From contig QCIJ01000008.1 of NCBI GenBank assembly GCA_003216755.1, positions 1 to 62,145 on the forward strand: a DNA stretch of 62,145 nt. The letters are read 5' to 3'. Each line of letters begins with the position of its first letter. Position 1 is the stretch's first letter. The notes under the pieces are model-generated. The model ran no database searches. It saw only the letters and a list, made by a program, of their open reading frames with translations, and had not been told where the DNA came from. Shown here in pieces: positions 44,051-53,719 of this stretch. The position numbers were made by a program, and so were the translations under genes. This DNA is from Prochlorococcus sp. AG-402-K22 (GTDB lineage Bacteria > Cyanobacteriota > Cyanobacteriia > PCC-6307 > Cyanobiaceae).

Positions 44051-44737
44051 TTAATTAACTTTTAATTCAACTATTCTTCCATCCTTAAATTTGGCTATTT
44101 TTTTTGCGCGATTTGCAACTTCATCTTCATGGGTAACTAAAACTATAGTTATTCCAGATTCATGCAGCTTGTCAAAAAGATCTAATACATCTTCAGTGGT
44201 TTTTGAATCTAGTGCTCCAGTAGGTTCGTCTGCTAACAAAATTGCAGGGTTATTGATAATAGCCCTCGCAATAGCAACTCGTTGTTGTTGACCTCCGGAT
44301 AATTGGTTTGGACGATTATTCATTCTTTCTGAAAGGCCAACTTTTTTTAAAGCATTCTTACCTCGCTTTAATCTTTGTTCGGGATCAATACCAGCATAAA
44401 TCATAGGCAAAGTTACGTTTTCAAGTGCAGTTGCGTCTGAAAGAAGATGAAATTGTTGAAAAACGAATCCTAATTTTTGGTTACGTATTTCCGCGAGCTC
44501 ATCATCAGATAAATTCTCAACAGGAATGCCATTTAATTTATAAATACCTTCGGATGGTCTATCTAGACATCCAATAATATTCATAGCTGTACTTTTGCCT
44601 GAGCCACTAGCTCCCATAACAGCTAAATAATCACCTTTATGAATTTCTAAGTTTATGCTGTCTAAGGCTTTAACAGTTAGATCCTCTTTCCCATATGTTT
44701 TAGATATATTTTCTAAACTCGCGACTTTCTTAGACAT
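44051..44737 (-). CDS. ABC transporter ATPase, LolD/DevA/MacB type
   Basis: A 228-residue ATP-binding subunit. Walker A GASGSGKST is at about 40-48, the signature LSGGQQQRVAIARA, Walker B LLADEPTGALD and the switch His in VTHEDEVANR. The MacB/LolD/DevA group extrudes lipoproteins, glycolipids or peptides and works with an FtsX-type permease. No such permease lies nearby, so it partners with an unlinked gene. The gene lies 16 bases downstream of ndhB on the same strand and could be co-transcribed with it. Confidence 0.92.
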   Translation of the reverse strand: MSKKVASLENISKTYGKEDLTVKALDSINLEIHKGDYLAVMGASGSGKSTAMNIIGCLDRPSEGIYKLNGIPVENLSDDELAEIRNQKLGFVFQQFHLLSDATALENVTLPMIYAGIDPEQRLKRGKNALKKVGLSERMNNRPNQLSGGQQQRVAIARAIINNPAILLADEPTGALDSKTTEDVLDLFDKLHESGITIVLVTHEDEVANRAKKIAKFKDGRIVELKVN

Positions 44738-44753
44738 TTATTGAAGAATTCTT

Positions 44754-46274
44754 CTAGGAAATATTGCTTGCTGTAGCAATAATATCTTGTAAGAAAGGAG
44801 TTTCTGAAACTGCTGTATTAGCTAATTTAAAAAGAGGATTAGAAAGGATTCCTCCAAGAGCAGTTACTGCGACGCAAGTATAAAGTGCAATTCTCAAGGG
44901 AGGTAATCCTACAATTCCCCAATTAATTTCAGGATATGATTTGACTATTTCAGAAGCTTCCTGTGGTTCTTTAACTACCATCATTTTTATCACTGAAATG
45001 TAGTAATAAATAGATATAACTGAAGTTACTAATCCAACTATTACTAATAGATATTGATGATTTGCCCAACCTGCAAAGAACAAGTATATCTTTCCAAAAA
45101 ATCCTAACATTGGAGGTAAACCCCCAAGAGATAGAAGACAAAGGCTTAAACCTAATGTAATGAGAGGATCTTTTTGGTAAAGTCCTGAGTAATCAAGAAT
45201 TCTGTCAGAACCAGTTCTTAGTGAGAAAAGTATTACACAAGAAAATGCACCCAAATTCATAAACAGATATGCAGCCAAATATAAAACAGCTGCTGACAAA
45301 CCATCTTGTGTGCCAGATACTATTCCAATCATTACAAATCCTGCTTGTCCAATAGAACTGTAAGCTAGCATCCTTTTCATTGAGGTTTGAGCTAGAGCTA
45401 CAACATTCCCTAGAGCCATGCTCAATATGGCCAAAATGGTAAATAAAAGTTTCCATTCTTCGTCAAAAGAAGAGAAAGTTGTGCTTAATATTCTTATTGC
45501 GAATGCAAAGCCCGCTGTTTTTGAACCAACAGATAAAAAAGCTACTACAGGTGTAGGTGAACCCTCATATACATCAGGAGTCCATTGATGAAAGGGAACA
45601 GCAGCAATTTTAAATGCAACTGTTGATAATACAAATACAAGAGCAAGTGAAGTAATGTAGGAGGGCTTATTGATAATCTCTAAACCTATTTTCGCTAAGT
45701 TTGTTGAACCACTTAAGCCATAAAGAAAAGAGGATCCATACAAGTAGACAGCAGCAGCAGCTGATCCAACAAGGAGGTATTTTAAGGCCGCTTCTGAACT
45801 TCTTGGATCTCTCTTGAGGTAACCAGAAAGTAAGTAGCTTGCTACAGATAAAGTTTCCAGAGATATAAATACACTAATAAGGTCAGTAGATCCACATAAA
45901 AGCATTGCTCCAAGGGTGGCCGAAAGAACTATCGCAGCAAACTCGCCAATAGGGCTTCCACTTTGTTCTGTATACCGCCAACTTATAAGTAAAGAAACTA
46001 AGGTTGATAAAGAAATTATTGCTCTAAATGCGATTGCCAAATTATCTGAATTAAAGGACCCAAGGAATGCGCTTTCTACCGGATTACTCCATTGCAATGC
46101 CAAACTGACAAGAGAGCTGCCAATTGATAAATAGCAAATTATTGGTGCCCATTTCGATGCAGTTTTTTCTCCAGCTAAATCTACAAGAAGTGTTCCAACA
46201 ATACCTAGTAAAATAAAAACCTCTGGAATAATGGCTTGAGCATTTAAATTAATTGTAAAGATTTCGTTGGGCAC
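44754..46274 (-). CDS. ndhB: NAD(P)H-quinone oxidoreductase subunit 2 (NDH-1)
   Basis: NdhB is an antiporter-like proton-pumping subunit of the thylakoid NDH-1 complex for respiration, cyclic electron flow and CO2 uptake. The 506-residue protein shows about 14 membrane segments. Family stretches include [20 protein letters not shown] (137-156 region), [19 protein letters not shown] and [15 protein letters not shown] with its conserved charged residues. Length is typical. ATG at 46274, divergent from topA. Confidence 0.97.
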   Translation of the reverse strand: MPNEIFTINLNAQAIIPEVFILLGIVGTLLVDLAGEKTASKWAPIICYLSIGSSLVSLALQWSNPVESAFLGSFNSDNLAIAFRAIISLSTLVSLLISWRYTEQSGSPIGEFAAIVLSATLGAMLLCGSTDLISVFISLETLSVASYLLSGYLKRDPRSSEAALKYLLVGSAAAAVYLYGSSFLYGLSGSTNLAKIGLEIINKPSYITSLALVFVLSTVAFKIAAVPFHQWTPDVYEGSPTPVVAFLSVGSKTAGFAFAIRILSTTFSSFDEEWKLLFTILAILSMALGNVVALAQTSMKRMLAYSSIGQAGFVMIGIVSGTQDGLSAAVLYLAAYLFMNLGAFSCVILFSLRTGSDRILDYSGLYQKDPLITLGLSLCLLSLGGLPPMLGFFGKIYLFFAGWANHQYLLVIVGLVTSVISIYYYISVIKMMVVKEPQEASEIVKSYPEINWGIVGLPPLRIALYTCVAVTALGGILSNPLFKLANTAVSETPFLQDIIATASNIS

Positions 46275-46402
46275 TTTATTAAATTGGATTAAATTAGATG
46301 TTTGATTGTAGGGGTCTAAGAGTTAATCTTAACTTGATTATAATTTGTGGGTATGATTTTTGAAATTTTCAGAAGAAATTACTTGCAAAAGCTTCAAATA
46401 AT

Positions 46403-46408
46403 TATAAT
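46403..46408 (+). promoter_or_regulatory. Candidate -10 box for topA
   Basis: TATAAT at 46403-46408 in the 175-base divergent gap between ndhB and topA. It predicts a start near 46415 and a leader of about 35 bases. A second TATAAT at 46339-46344 is a weaker alternative. Consensus match only. Confidence 0.45.
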
Positions 46409-46449
46409 ATGCCCTAACTGAGCAAAAACACCAATTTTTGAAATAAACC

Positions 46450-49056
46450 TTGGATCACACACTTGTTATTGTTGAAAGTCCCACCAAAGCAAAAACTATA
46501 AGAAAGTTTTTGCCTTCTAATTATGAAGTCCTTGCCTCAATGGGGCACGTAAGAGATCTTCCAAAAGGAGCTGCCGAAATCCCTGCTGCAGTTAAAAAGG
46601 AAAAATGGTCAAGGATAGGAGTTAATACAACAGAGGATTTTGAACCACTTTATATAGTCCCAAAAGATAAGAAAAAGGTTGTTAAAGAGCTGAAAGATGC
46701 ATTGAAAGGCGCGACCCAACTATTACTTGCAACTGATGAAGATAGAGAGGGAGAGAGTATTAGCTGGCATCTTCTGCAAATACTTAAGCCCAAAATACCC
46801 ACTAAGAGAATGGTTTTTCATGAAATCACAAAAAAGGCAATTAATAAAGCTTTGGATCAAACAAGAGAAATTGATATGGAACTTGTTCAGGCTCAAGAAA
46901 CCAGAAGAATTTTGGACAGGCTTTTTGGATATGAATTATCTCCTTTACTTTGGAAGAAGGTAGCCCCCCGTCTATCTGCTGGTCGTGTTCAATCAGTTTC
47001 AGTAAGACTTCTTGTTAGAAGAGAGAGAGAAAGAAGATCCTTTAAAAAAGCTAGTTACTGGGGGATTAGAGCTTCCCTAGTAAAAGATAATGTTACTTTT
47101 GAAACTAAATTATTTAGTTTAAACGGTCAAAGAATTTCTAATGGTGCTGATTTCGATGAACAGACAGGAAAATTAAAACAAGGAAATAAATCTTTAATAA
47201 TTGGAGAAGAAAAGGTAAATGATTTATTGAATACTTTTTCCTCTGAGGATTGGTTAGTCTCAAAAATCGAAAAGAAACCATCCACTCGTAAGCCAGTTCC
47301 TCCATTTACAACTAGTACATTGCAACAAGAAGCAAACCGGAAGCTTCGTTTGTCTGCGAGAGAAACTATGAGATGTGCACAAGGACTATATGAGAGAGGT
47401 TTCATAACATATATGAGGACTGATTCAGTTCATCTTTCCGAACAAGCCACAAGAGCTGCTAGAGAATGTGTCAGTTCAATGTATGGAAAAGAATATTTAT
47501 CTAACTCACCAAGAAAATTTAATTCAACTGCAAGAAATGCTCAAGAAGCACATGAAGCTATTAGGCCGGCAGGTGAGGTATTTAAAACACCTAAGGAAAC
47601 TAATCTAACTGGTAGAGATTTATCTCTTTACGATTTAATTTGGAAAAGAACTGTAGCTAGTCAAATGGCGGAAGCTAGGCTAACAATGATTAATGCTGAA
47701 ATTAGCGTGGGGGATGGATTATTTAAATCGAGCGGGAAAAGTATTGATTTCGCAGGATTCTTCAGAGCTTATGTCGAGGGAAGTGATGACCCAAGTTCAT
47801 CCCTTGAACAACAAGAAATTATTCTCCCAAACTTAACAACTGGAACATGTCTTGAAGTTACTAATAAGGAATCTACTTTTCATGAAACTAAACCACCTGC
47901 AAGATATACGGAGGCTGCATTAGTTAAGGTTCTGGAAAAAGAGGGGATTGGAAGACCTTCTACCTATGCAAGCATTATTGGGACAATTGTAGATAGAGGT
48001 TATGCAAATTTATCTTCCAATACTTTGGCTCCAACTTTTACTGCTTTTGCTGTTACCGCACTATTAGAAGAACATTTCCCTGATTTAGTTGATACTACTT
48101 TTACTGCAAAAATGGAATCTTCACTGGATGAAATATCTTCAGGTAATCTTGAGTGGCTACCATACCTCGAAACTTTCTATAAAGGTAAAAATGGTCTGGA
48201 GGTGAAAGTTCAGAAAACAGAGGGAGATATTGATGGTAAAGCTTATAGACAAGTTGATTTCGAAGACCTTCCTTGCGTAGTCAGGATAGGCTCTAACGGA
48301 CCTTGGCTAGAAGGTACAAAAATTGATGAATCTGGTAATGAAATTCAGGCAAAAGGTAATCTTCCAATGGATATAACTCCTGGAGATTTAGATATAAGGC
48401 AAGTGGATCAAATTTTAAGTGGTCCATCAGATCTTGGGACTGATCCAAAAACTGGGGAAAAAGTCTTTTTAAGATTTGGTCCTTATGGACCATACGTACA
48501 ATTGGGAAATAATGATCAAGATAAAGCTAAACCAAGAAGAGCTTCATTACCCAAAGAGTTGAGAACTGATGATCTAACTCTTGATGAGGCTTTAGTACTT
48601 TTAAGTTTGCCTAGATTGTTAGGAGTTCATCCTGAAGGAGGAGTAGTTGAGGCTGATAGAGGAAGATTTGGCCCTTATATTAAATGGATTAAAAATGAAA
48701 ATGAATCTGAAAACAGATCATTAAAAAAAGAGGATGATGTTTTTACTGTTGATATAAAACGAGCATTAGAAATTCTTGCAATGCCAAAAATGGGTAGAGG
48801 TGGTCAAGAGGTACTTAAAGACTTTGGAAAACCGAAAGAATTTAAAGAAAAAATCCAAATATTAAATGGAAGATATGGGGTCTATTTAAAATGTGGCAAA
48901 ACTAATGTTTCGATTGCCAAAGATACTGAATTAGAAAAATTTTCTTTAGATGATGCTATATTTCTTCTAGAAGAAAAACTTAAAGATAAAAAAGGTTCTA
49001 TTTCAAAAAAAACAAAAATAAGTAATAAAAAAACTACAAGTAAAAAGAAAAGTTAG
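46450..49056 (+). CDS. topA: DNA topoisomerase I (type IA)
   Basis: TopA relaxes negative supercoils. The 868-residue protein has the TOPRIM domain (VESPTKAKTIRKFL near residue 8, TDEDREGESISWH near 96), the catalytic Tyr in FITYMRTDSVHL, and several C-terminal repeats around GPYGPYVQLG and GRFGPYIKW, ending in a lysine-rich tail (KKTKISNKKTTSKKKS). No zinc-finger motif was seen. The start is TTG at 46450 with no Shine-Dalgarno. It opens a plus-strand run through the cobT-like gene. Confidence 0.97.
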   Translation: MDHTLVIVESPTKAKTIRKFLPSNYEVLASMGHVRDLPKGAAEIPAAVKKEKWSRIGVNTTEDFEPLYIVPKDKKKVVKELKDALKGATQLLLATDEDREGESISWHLLQILKPKIPTKRMVFHEITKKAINKALDQTREIDMELVQAQETRRILDRLFGYELSPLLWKKVAPRLSAGRVQSVSVRLLVRRERERRSFKKASYWGIRASLVKDNVTFETKLFSLNGQRISNGADFDEQTGKLKQGNKSLIIGEEKVNDLLNTFSSEDWLVSKIEKKPSTRKPVPPFTTSTLQQEANRKLRLSARETMRCAQGLYERGFITYMRTDSVHLSEQATRAARECVSSMYGKEYLSNSPRKFNSTARNAQEAHEAIRPAGEVFKTPKETNLTGRDLSLYDLIWKRTVASQMAEARLTMINAEISVGDGLFKSSGKSIDFAGFFRAYVEGSDDPSSSLEQQEIILPNLTTGTCLEVTNKESTFHETKPPARYTEAALVKVLEKEGIGRPSTYASIIGTIVDRGYANLSSNTLAPTFTAFAVTALLEEHFPDLVDTTFTAKMESSLDEISSGNLEWLPYLETFYKGKNGLEVKVQKTEGDIDGKAYRQVDFEDLPCVVRIGSNGPWLEGTKIDESGNEIQAKGNLPMDITPGDLDIRQVDQILSGPSDLGTDPKTGEKVFLRFGPYGPYVQLGNNDQDKAKPRRASLPKELRTDDLTLDEALVLLSLPRLLGVHPEGGVVEADRGRFGPYIKWIKNENESENRSLKKEDDVFTVDIKRALEILAMPKMGRGGQEVLKDFGKPKEFKEKIQILNGRYGVYLKCGKTNVSIAKDTELEKFSLDDAIFLLEEKLKDKKGSISKKTKISNKKTTSKKKS

Positions 49057-49063
49057 AAAAAAT

Positions 49064-49648
49064 ATGATTTTAAAAAAAAAAGAATTTTTTTTATTAATTT
49101 TATTAATTTTATTGCAATCATGCTCAGGAGGGAGGATTGGAAATTTTCTTGAAAGTAGTTTTAAAGATTTAGAAAAAATAAACCAAGATGGAGATTTAAA
49201 AAAGAATTTAGTAAATAAAGGTATCGTCATAAAAGAAAACAAAGAAATTGACGATAAAACAAATAAAAAAATAAAAAAAGTAGAAAAGCCAAAAAATGAG
49301 CTAGTGAATAAAAAAGATACCAATTTAGAAAAAGAAAACAAAGATATTTACGAAAAAACAAATAAAAAAATAAAAAAAGTAGAAAAGCTAAAAAATGATC
49401 TAGTGAATAAAAAAGATATCAATTTAGAAAAAACACCAAAACAAAAAAATAACAAAATTAAGAATCTCTCAAAAAAAAGAAAAATTGAGCTTCAATCTTA
49501 CAAAATAATTTTCATCTTAAAAGATGTTGATCCAAAGGATCCAACTGAAGAGTTAAGTACCATATTAACTAATTCTGAGGTAAATTTTGAAATAGAAAAG
49601 ATTGAACGTATCTTAGACTCAGAAAATAAAACTATGAATAAAAATTGA
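49064..49648 (+). CDS. Lysine-rich lipoprotein with tandem repeats
   Basis: A 194-residue protein with an N-terminal signal and lipobox LLQSC (C20), then a charged, mostly KNE-rich region that holds two tandem 33-residue repeats (residues 58-90 and 91-123, each with KTNKKIKKVEK), and a C-terminal part YKIIFILKDVDPKDPTEEL. No family recognised. The region is coiled-coil-like and disordered. An A10 tract lies at codons 3-6, a possible slippage site. It sits between topA (7 bases) and a DUF2232 gene (19 bases). Confidence 0.72.
   Translation: MILKKKEFFLLILLILLQSCSGGRIGNFLESSFKDLEKINQDGDLKKNLVNKGIVIKENKEIDDKTNKKIKKVEKPKNELVNKKDTNLEKENKDIYEKTNKKIKKVEKLKNDLVNKKDINLEKTPKQKNNKIKNLSKKRKIELQSYKIIFILKDVDPKDPTEELSTILTNSEVNFEIEKIERILDSENKTMNKN
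49235..49432 (+). repeat. Two tandem 99-bp repeats inside the lipoprotein gene
   Basis: Copies run 49235-49333 and 49334-49432 and encode residues 58-90 and 91-123. They are highly similar, differing at about a dozen positions. The unit length is a multiple of three, so copy-number change would keep the frame. Confidence 0.9.
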
Positions 49649-49667
49649 TTAAAAATATTCAACAAAA

Positions 49668-50306
49668 ATGAAAATAACAACAAAAACTGAAGCATTAAAT
49701 ATTGTCGAGACCTCATATCTCGCATCTTTATCGGCTTTATTATGGGTTGCCTTGTATTATTTGCCAATTGGGGGAGCTTTATTAAGGTTGATTTTACCTC
49801 TGCCAATGATCCTCTTACAGTTGAGAAGAGGAACTAAAACTGCGTTGGAAGGACTCCTAATACAATTTCTACTTTTATTCATAATTATGGGCCCTGTTAG
49901 AGGAACCTTGTTTTTATTCCCTTATGGGATCTTGGCTTTTTGGTTAGGCTGGTGTTGGTTTAAAGAAAAGAGTTGGAGATTAAGTTTAACCATTGGAGTC
50001 ATTATTGGAACCCTCGGTTTTTTTCTACGAGTAATTGCATTATCCACATTGGTTGGAGATAACCTTTGGGTGTTAATTACTAGAGCAAGTTATGGTCTGA
50101 TAGAAAAATTCATTGGATTATTAAATTTACCTTTTTCTCCATCAATTTTAAGTATCCAATTAGGTGCAATTTTTTTAATAATTTTCCAAGAAATCGTTTA
50201 TGTTTTAACAGTACACATAGTTGCATACTCTCTTTTCCCAAGATTTAAATTAACTATTCCAGATCCTCCAAGATTAATAAATAGCTTGGTTGATTTAAAC
50301 AATTGA
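49668..50306 (+). CDS. DUF2232 membrane protein
   Basis: A 212-residue membrane protein with about six hydrophobic segments (for example ALLWVALYYLPIGGALLRLIL from 23 on, and GPVRGTLFLFPYGILAFWLG at 75-94). It matches the DUF2232 family of cyanobacterial membrane proteins of unknown function. The pattern, with short loops and a PDPPRL tail, resembles S components of vitamin transporters, but a function cannot be assigned. It is 19 bases from the upstream lipoprotein gene, and the cobT-like gene is 13 bases downstream. Confidence 0.85.
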   Translation: MKITTKTEALNIVETSYLASLSALLWVALYYLPIGGALLRLILPLPMILLQLRRGTKTALEGLLIQFLLLFIIMGPVRGTLFLFPYGILAFWLGWCWFKEKSWRLSLTIGVIIGTLGFFLRVIALSTLVGDNLWVLITRASYGLIEKFIGLLNLPFSPSILSIQLGAIFLIIFQEIVYVLTVHIVAYSLFPRFKLTIPDPPRLINSLVDLNN

Positions 50307-50319
50307 AAAAAAAATAAGA

Positions 50320-51477
50320 ATGTATAGTAAAGAGTTAGAAATAAATTTTTTTGGAAATGAATCCAATAAAAAAAGGAAACTTAAAAGGATAGATATTCTG
50401 AAAAAGAATATAAATAATTTCAAAATTTTTCTTGTAATTGCAGGCACTAATACATCTCAAATTCCAGGAATATCCGCTGCTGGTATTAATGCAAGGTCAA
50501 GGAGAATTACTGCCCTCGCTGACGCCGAATTTTTGCTTATGGGGCCTTCAAAAGATCATAAATATAAATTGCCTCCCCTCAATGCAGGAGTAACTCCGGC
50601 CCTAATAAGTCATGTTTGCTCAAAGCTTATAAATGTTTATCCAGTTATTGTTCCTTTGGGAATAGAAGTAAAGCCTCATTTTAATCATTTGTTTGTTGAA
50701 GATAGGGATTTGGGACCGTCAAATTGTCTGACTACTGGTAAATCTATGACCAGAGAAAGAGTTGTAAATCTCTTTAAAAGAGGTCTTGAAATAGGAAAAT
50801 CATCAAAACAACCAATCTTAATTTCTGAATCTGTGCCGGGAGGTACCACAACTGCTCAAGCTGTAATGGAAGCTTTTGGTTTGCGAGTGTCTAATTTAGT
50901 AGGGAGTAGTTTATTTAAAGCTCCAAGAGATCTCAGAAGAAAAGTAGTTCAAAAGGGACTTTTAAATGCAAAACTCAAGAATGATTTTGACTCTTTTGAT
51001 GTAGTCGCAGCGGTTGGAGATCCTTTCCAAGCTTTCTCAATGGGTTTATTAATTGGCGCTAGGTTAGCAAACCAACCTGTGATATTGTCCGGTGGAAGTC
51101 AAATGTTGGCTGTCACTTTGCTTGTATTAGAATTCTTAGGAGAAAAAAATAAAGATGATGTTATTGAGGATATTTTTATTGCAACTACGGGCTGGCTTGT
51201 AAAAGATAATTCTTTAAATGATTTATTAAATTTAATTAATGAGAAATATGATGTCAATTTATTAGGCTTAGCAAGCCCTTTAAATTTTAAATCGTCAATA
51301 TACAAAGAATTGAAGGATTATGAAATGGGTCATGTAAAAGAAGGTGTAGGCGCTGGTGGAATATCATTACTTGCGTACTTAAATGGATTTAAAAATGACG
51401 ATATAGTTTCATTGTGTCAACAAAATCTGGAAATGATGAAGAGTCTAGGTCAAATTTCTTTAGAGAAGGATTGCTAA
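50320..51477 (+). CDS. CobT-like nicotinate-nucleotide phosphoribosyltransferase (TIGR00303 type)
   Basis: A 385-residue protein of the CobT-like group. It shows IAGTNTSQIPGISAAGI, a Gly-rich SESVPGGTTTAQAV loop and GAGGISLLAYLNGF at the end. In cobalamin synthesis CobT activates the lower-ligand base as an alpha-ribotide. Picocyanobacteria make pseudocobalamin with adenine as lower ligand, so this branch may act on adenine or may have another role; inference. The MED4-type cobI lies far upstream at 2.97 kb. It follows DUF2232 by 13 bases and abuts the next gene with no gap. Confidence 0.85.
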   Translation: MYSKELEINFFGNESNKKRKLKRIDILKKNINNFKIFLVIAGTNTSQIPGISAAGINARSRRITALADAEFLLMGPSKDHKYKLPPLNAGVTPALISHVCSKLINVYPVIVPLGIEVKPHFNHLFVEDRDLGPSNCLTTGKSMTRERVVNLFKRGLEIGKSSKQPILISESVPGGTTTAQAVMEAFGLRVSNLVGSSLFKAPRDLRRKVVQKGLLNAKLKNDFDSFDVVAAVGDPFQAFSMGLLIGARLANQPVILSGGSQMLAVTLLVLEFLGEKNKDDVIEDIFIATTGWLVKDNSLNDLLNLINEKYDVNLLGLASPLNFKSSIYKELKDYEMGHVKEGVGAGGISLLAYLNGFKNDDIVSLCQQNLEMMKSLGQISLEKDC

Positions 51478-52476
51478 ATGTTTTCAAAATTTGCAACCAG
51501 AAGAGAATTTTTAAATTGGGGTAAACTTTCTCTTTTATTTCTCTTAAACTCTTGCAGTAATGTTCCAAATAAAGTAAAGATTGCGCTACAAAATTCTTTT
51601 TATCCAAAATCTTTTAAAGATACGATTCCAAAAGATTGGAAGCAGGAAAAAATTAATTTTGAAAATATTCAGCAACAAAAAAATAGAAACATAATTTTAG
51701 ATTCTGACTTTACATTAATAAATGATGGATGGATTAATAGTATAAATTTTGCAGAATTTGAAAAAATAAATCAGTATACATTGATCGAAAATCTGGATAA
51801 GAGATCGATAGATTTTTTAGCAAGTTTTAATGAAAATCAAAGAAGTAAATTATTTCCTATTGGAGTAGTTCCTTACACAATTATTATTAAAAATAATAAA
51901 GAACTAATAAATTCAGCAAGAACTTCTTGGGATTTCCTCCTTTCTAAAAAATTAACAGGTAAAATTATTTTTCCACAAAGTCCCAGAATAATATTGTCAA
52001 TTGCCAAAAAAATTAATTCAACTAACTCTTTAAAAAAACTCAAAAGCCAAGCGATGTTATTTGATGATAAAAATATGCTCAATTGGTTGATAAATTCGGA
52101 TGCTTGCGTAGCTATAGTTCCTTACAGTCTCTGCTCAAAATATTTAAAAATAGATCCAAGGCTTTCTTTAGTTTTCCCAAGCGAAGGAGTACCTTTAATG
52201 TGGCATTTTCTCCTTAGCCGATCAAATCTAAATAATGAAATATTAATTAAATGGATTAAATATTTAGAAAAAAAATCAATAGTAGATAAATTAATAAGTC
52301 AAGGTTGGTATCTACCATTCAATAGTGATTATTTGCAAACTAAATATAAATCTGGGATGTCCCCAATCCCAGGTCCCTCTAAGAAATGTTGGGATAATAG
52401 TTGGTCTTTCTCTGTCTTAACAAGCGAACAAAAAATTAATCTTAAAAATTCCTGGAATGAATCTTTAACCCCATAA
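51478..52476 (+). CDS. Substrate-binding protein-like lipoprotein with Tat-type signal
   Basis: A 332-residue protein. The N-terminus combines a twin-arginine motif (TRREFLNWGK, R8-R9) with a lipobox LLNSC (C26), so it is probably a lipoprotein exported by Tat. The body resembles type II periplasmic binding proteins of the polyamine/iron group (DSDFTLINDGWI, ARTSWDFLLSKKLTGKIIFP, MLNWLINSDACVAIVPY). No permease or ATPase is near. The ligand is unknown. It starts on the base after the cobT-like stop and overlaps the convergent AKR gene by 12 bases. Confidence 0.75.
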   Translation: MFSKFATRREFLNWGKLSLLFLLNSCSNVPNKVKIALQNSFYPKSFKDTIPKDWKQEKINFENIQQQKNRNIILDSDFTLINDGWINSINFAEFEKINQYTLIENLDKRSIDFLASFNENQRSKLFPIGVVPYTIIIKNNKELINSARTSWDFLLSKKLTGKIIFPQSPRIILSIAKKINSTNSLKKLKSQAMLFDDKNMLNWLINSDACVAIVPYSLCSKYLKIDPRLSLVFPSEGVPLMWHFLLSRSNLNNEILIKWIKYLEKKSIVDKLISQGWYLPFNSDYLQTKYKSGMSPIPGPSKKCWDNSWSFSVLTSEQKINLKNSWNESLTP

Positions 52477-53607
52477 TCTTTTTGTAGGAGTGTCAATTAA
52501 TAAGTTATGGGTTTGCTTTAATAAATTTGGTATATCTAAGTTACTAGGACATTTAGGAATACATTCATTACACTCTTGACAAAAAGAGGAATTTTTTTCT
52601 TCCCACCAGTGGCCAGCTTGTCCTATTAAATTGTATCTTTCTTTTGAAAATTCTAATTGGCCATAACCAAGAGATATGTTCCTCAAACGAAGTATTTCTG
52701 GAATAGGAATTTCATTTGGGCATGGTAGACAACTTCTGCATTGCTCGCATTTAGTTGAGTCTAATCTTTTATTAGCTAGTTCCTCAATTTTATTCAGGGC
52801 GTTTTTTTCAGGAGTTGTAAGTCTCTCGCAAGAGTTTCTAAGTTTATTGGCAAACTCAAAATCTTTTTTGTTTGTGGCTCCTAAGGACAAAGTTGTAATT
52901 CCTTTTGCCAACAAAAATCTATATGCTAATTCTAGTGGATGAAAAGGCTTAGAGGCTTCCAACAAAATATCACTTGGAGAATATAATCTTCCGCCTTTAT
53001 CAGCGGGCGATATTGCTAAAACTCCCATACCTTTTTTTTTAGCCTGCTCTGCCAAAGAAATTTTAGATTGATCTAAATAATGTAAATGAAGACTACAAAA
53101 ACTAAAAACTTCACAGTTAATTGCTTCTTTAATAAGTGAATAACTGCCATGTGAACTAAACCCAACTTGATCAACTAGTTCTTTTTCAAGTATCCATGAT
53201 ATGAATTTCTTCCCCTCTCCAGCTAGTACCCAATCTAGATGTTGTTTTAAGTTAACGCCGTGAATTGCAAGATTATTAATTTTCTCGCGATTTAAATTTT
53301 TAAGAGAATTTTTAAAATTATTTTTTAAAAATTCAAAATCACCCTTTGGTAAAACTTTGGTGGTAATCACCCAATTTTTTTCTTTTATATTTTCTTCTTT
53401 TGCTAGTTTTTTTATTGAATTTCCAATAAGTGATTCAGCATCACCATAAGAAGGTGCTGTTTCGATATGGTTAATTCCTACGTAATATGCATTTTTTATT
53501 ACGTCATACATTTTTTCGACACTTCCAGTTGATCGCATTGTCCCTAAAGTGAACAAGCTCACTTTTGCCCCTTTACCAAATGATCTTTTTTGTGAATTAA
53601 TAATCAT
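52465..53607 (-). CDS. Aldo/keto reductase with C-terminal [4Fe-4S] ferredoxin domain
   Basis: A 380-residue fusion. The AKR barrel has HIETAPSYG (Y54, with E49 where Asp is usual), ITTK with K84, and AIHGVN with the conserved His. The C-terminal part carries two cysteine clusters, CEQCRSCLPCP near 288 and CQECNECIPKCP near 344, which look like a two-[4Fe-4S] ferredoxin domain. The Glu at the Asp position is common in this subfamily. Substrate unknown. Minus strand, divergent from ribE, with a 12-base overlap at its 3' end. Confidence 0.9.
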   Translation of the reverse strand: MIINSQKRSFGKGAKVSLFTLGTMRSTGSVEKMYDVIKNAYYVGINHIETAPSYGDAESLIGNSIKKLAKEENIKEKNWVITTKVLPKGDFEFLKNNFKNSLKNLNREKINNLAIHGVNLKQHLDWVLAGEGKKFISWILEKELVDQVGFSSHGSYSLIKEAINCEVFSFCSLHLHYLDQSKISLAEQAKKKGMGVLAISPADKGGRLYSPSDILLEASKPFHPLELAYRFLLAKGITTLSLGATNKKDFEFANKLRNSCERLTTPEKNALNKIEELANKRLDSTKCEQCRSCLPCPNEIPIPEILRLRNISLGYGQLEFSKERYNLIGQAGHWWEEKNSSFCQECNECIPKCPSNLDIPNLLKQTHNLLIDTPTKRLWG

Positions 53608-53719
53608 CGAAAAATGATCAATTTCTTTTTATTTACTCTTTAATTTATTTATAGTTGAAAATGATTTAAAGTAAATTAAAGTAAATACAAAATTTTGTAA
53701 AAATATTTTTCTTTAATCT

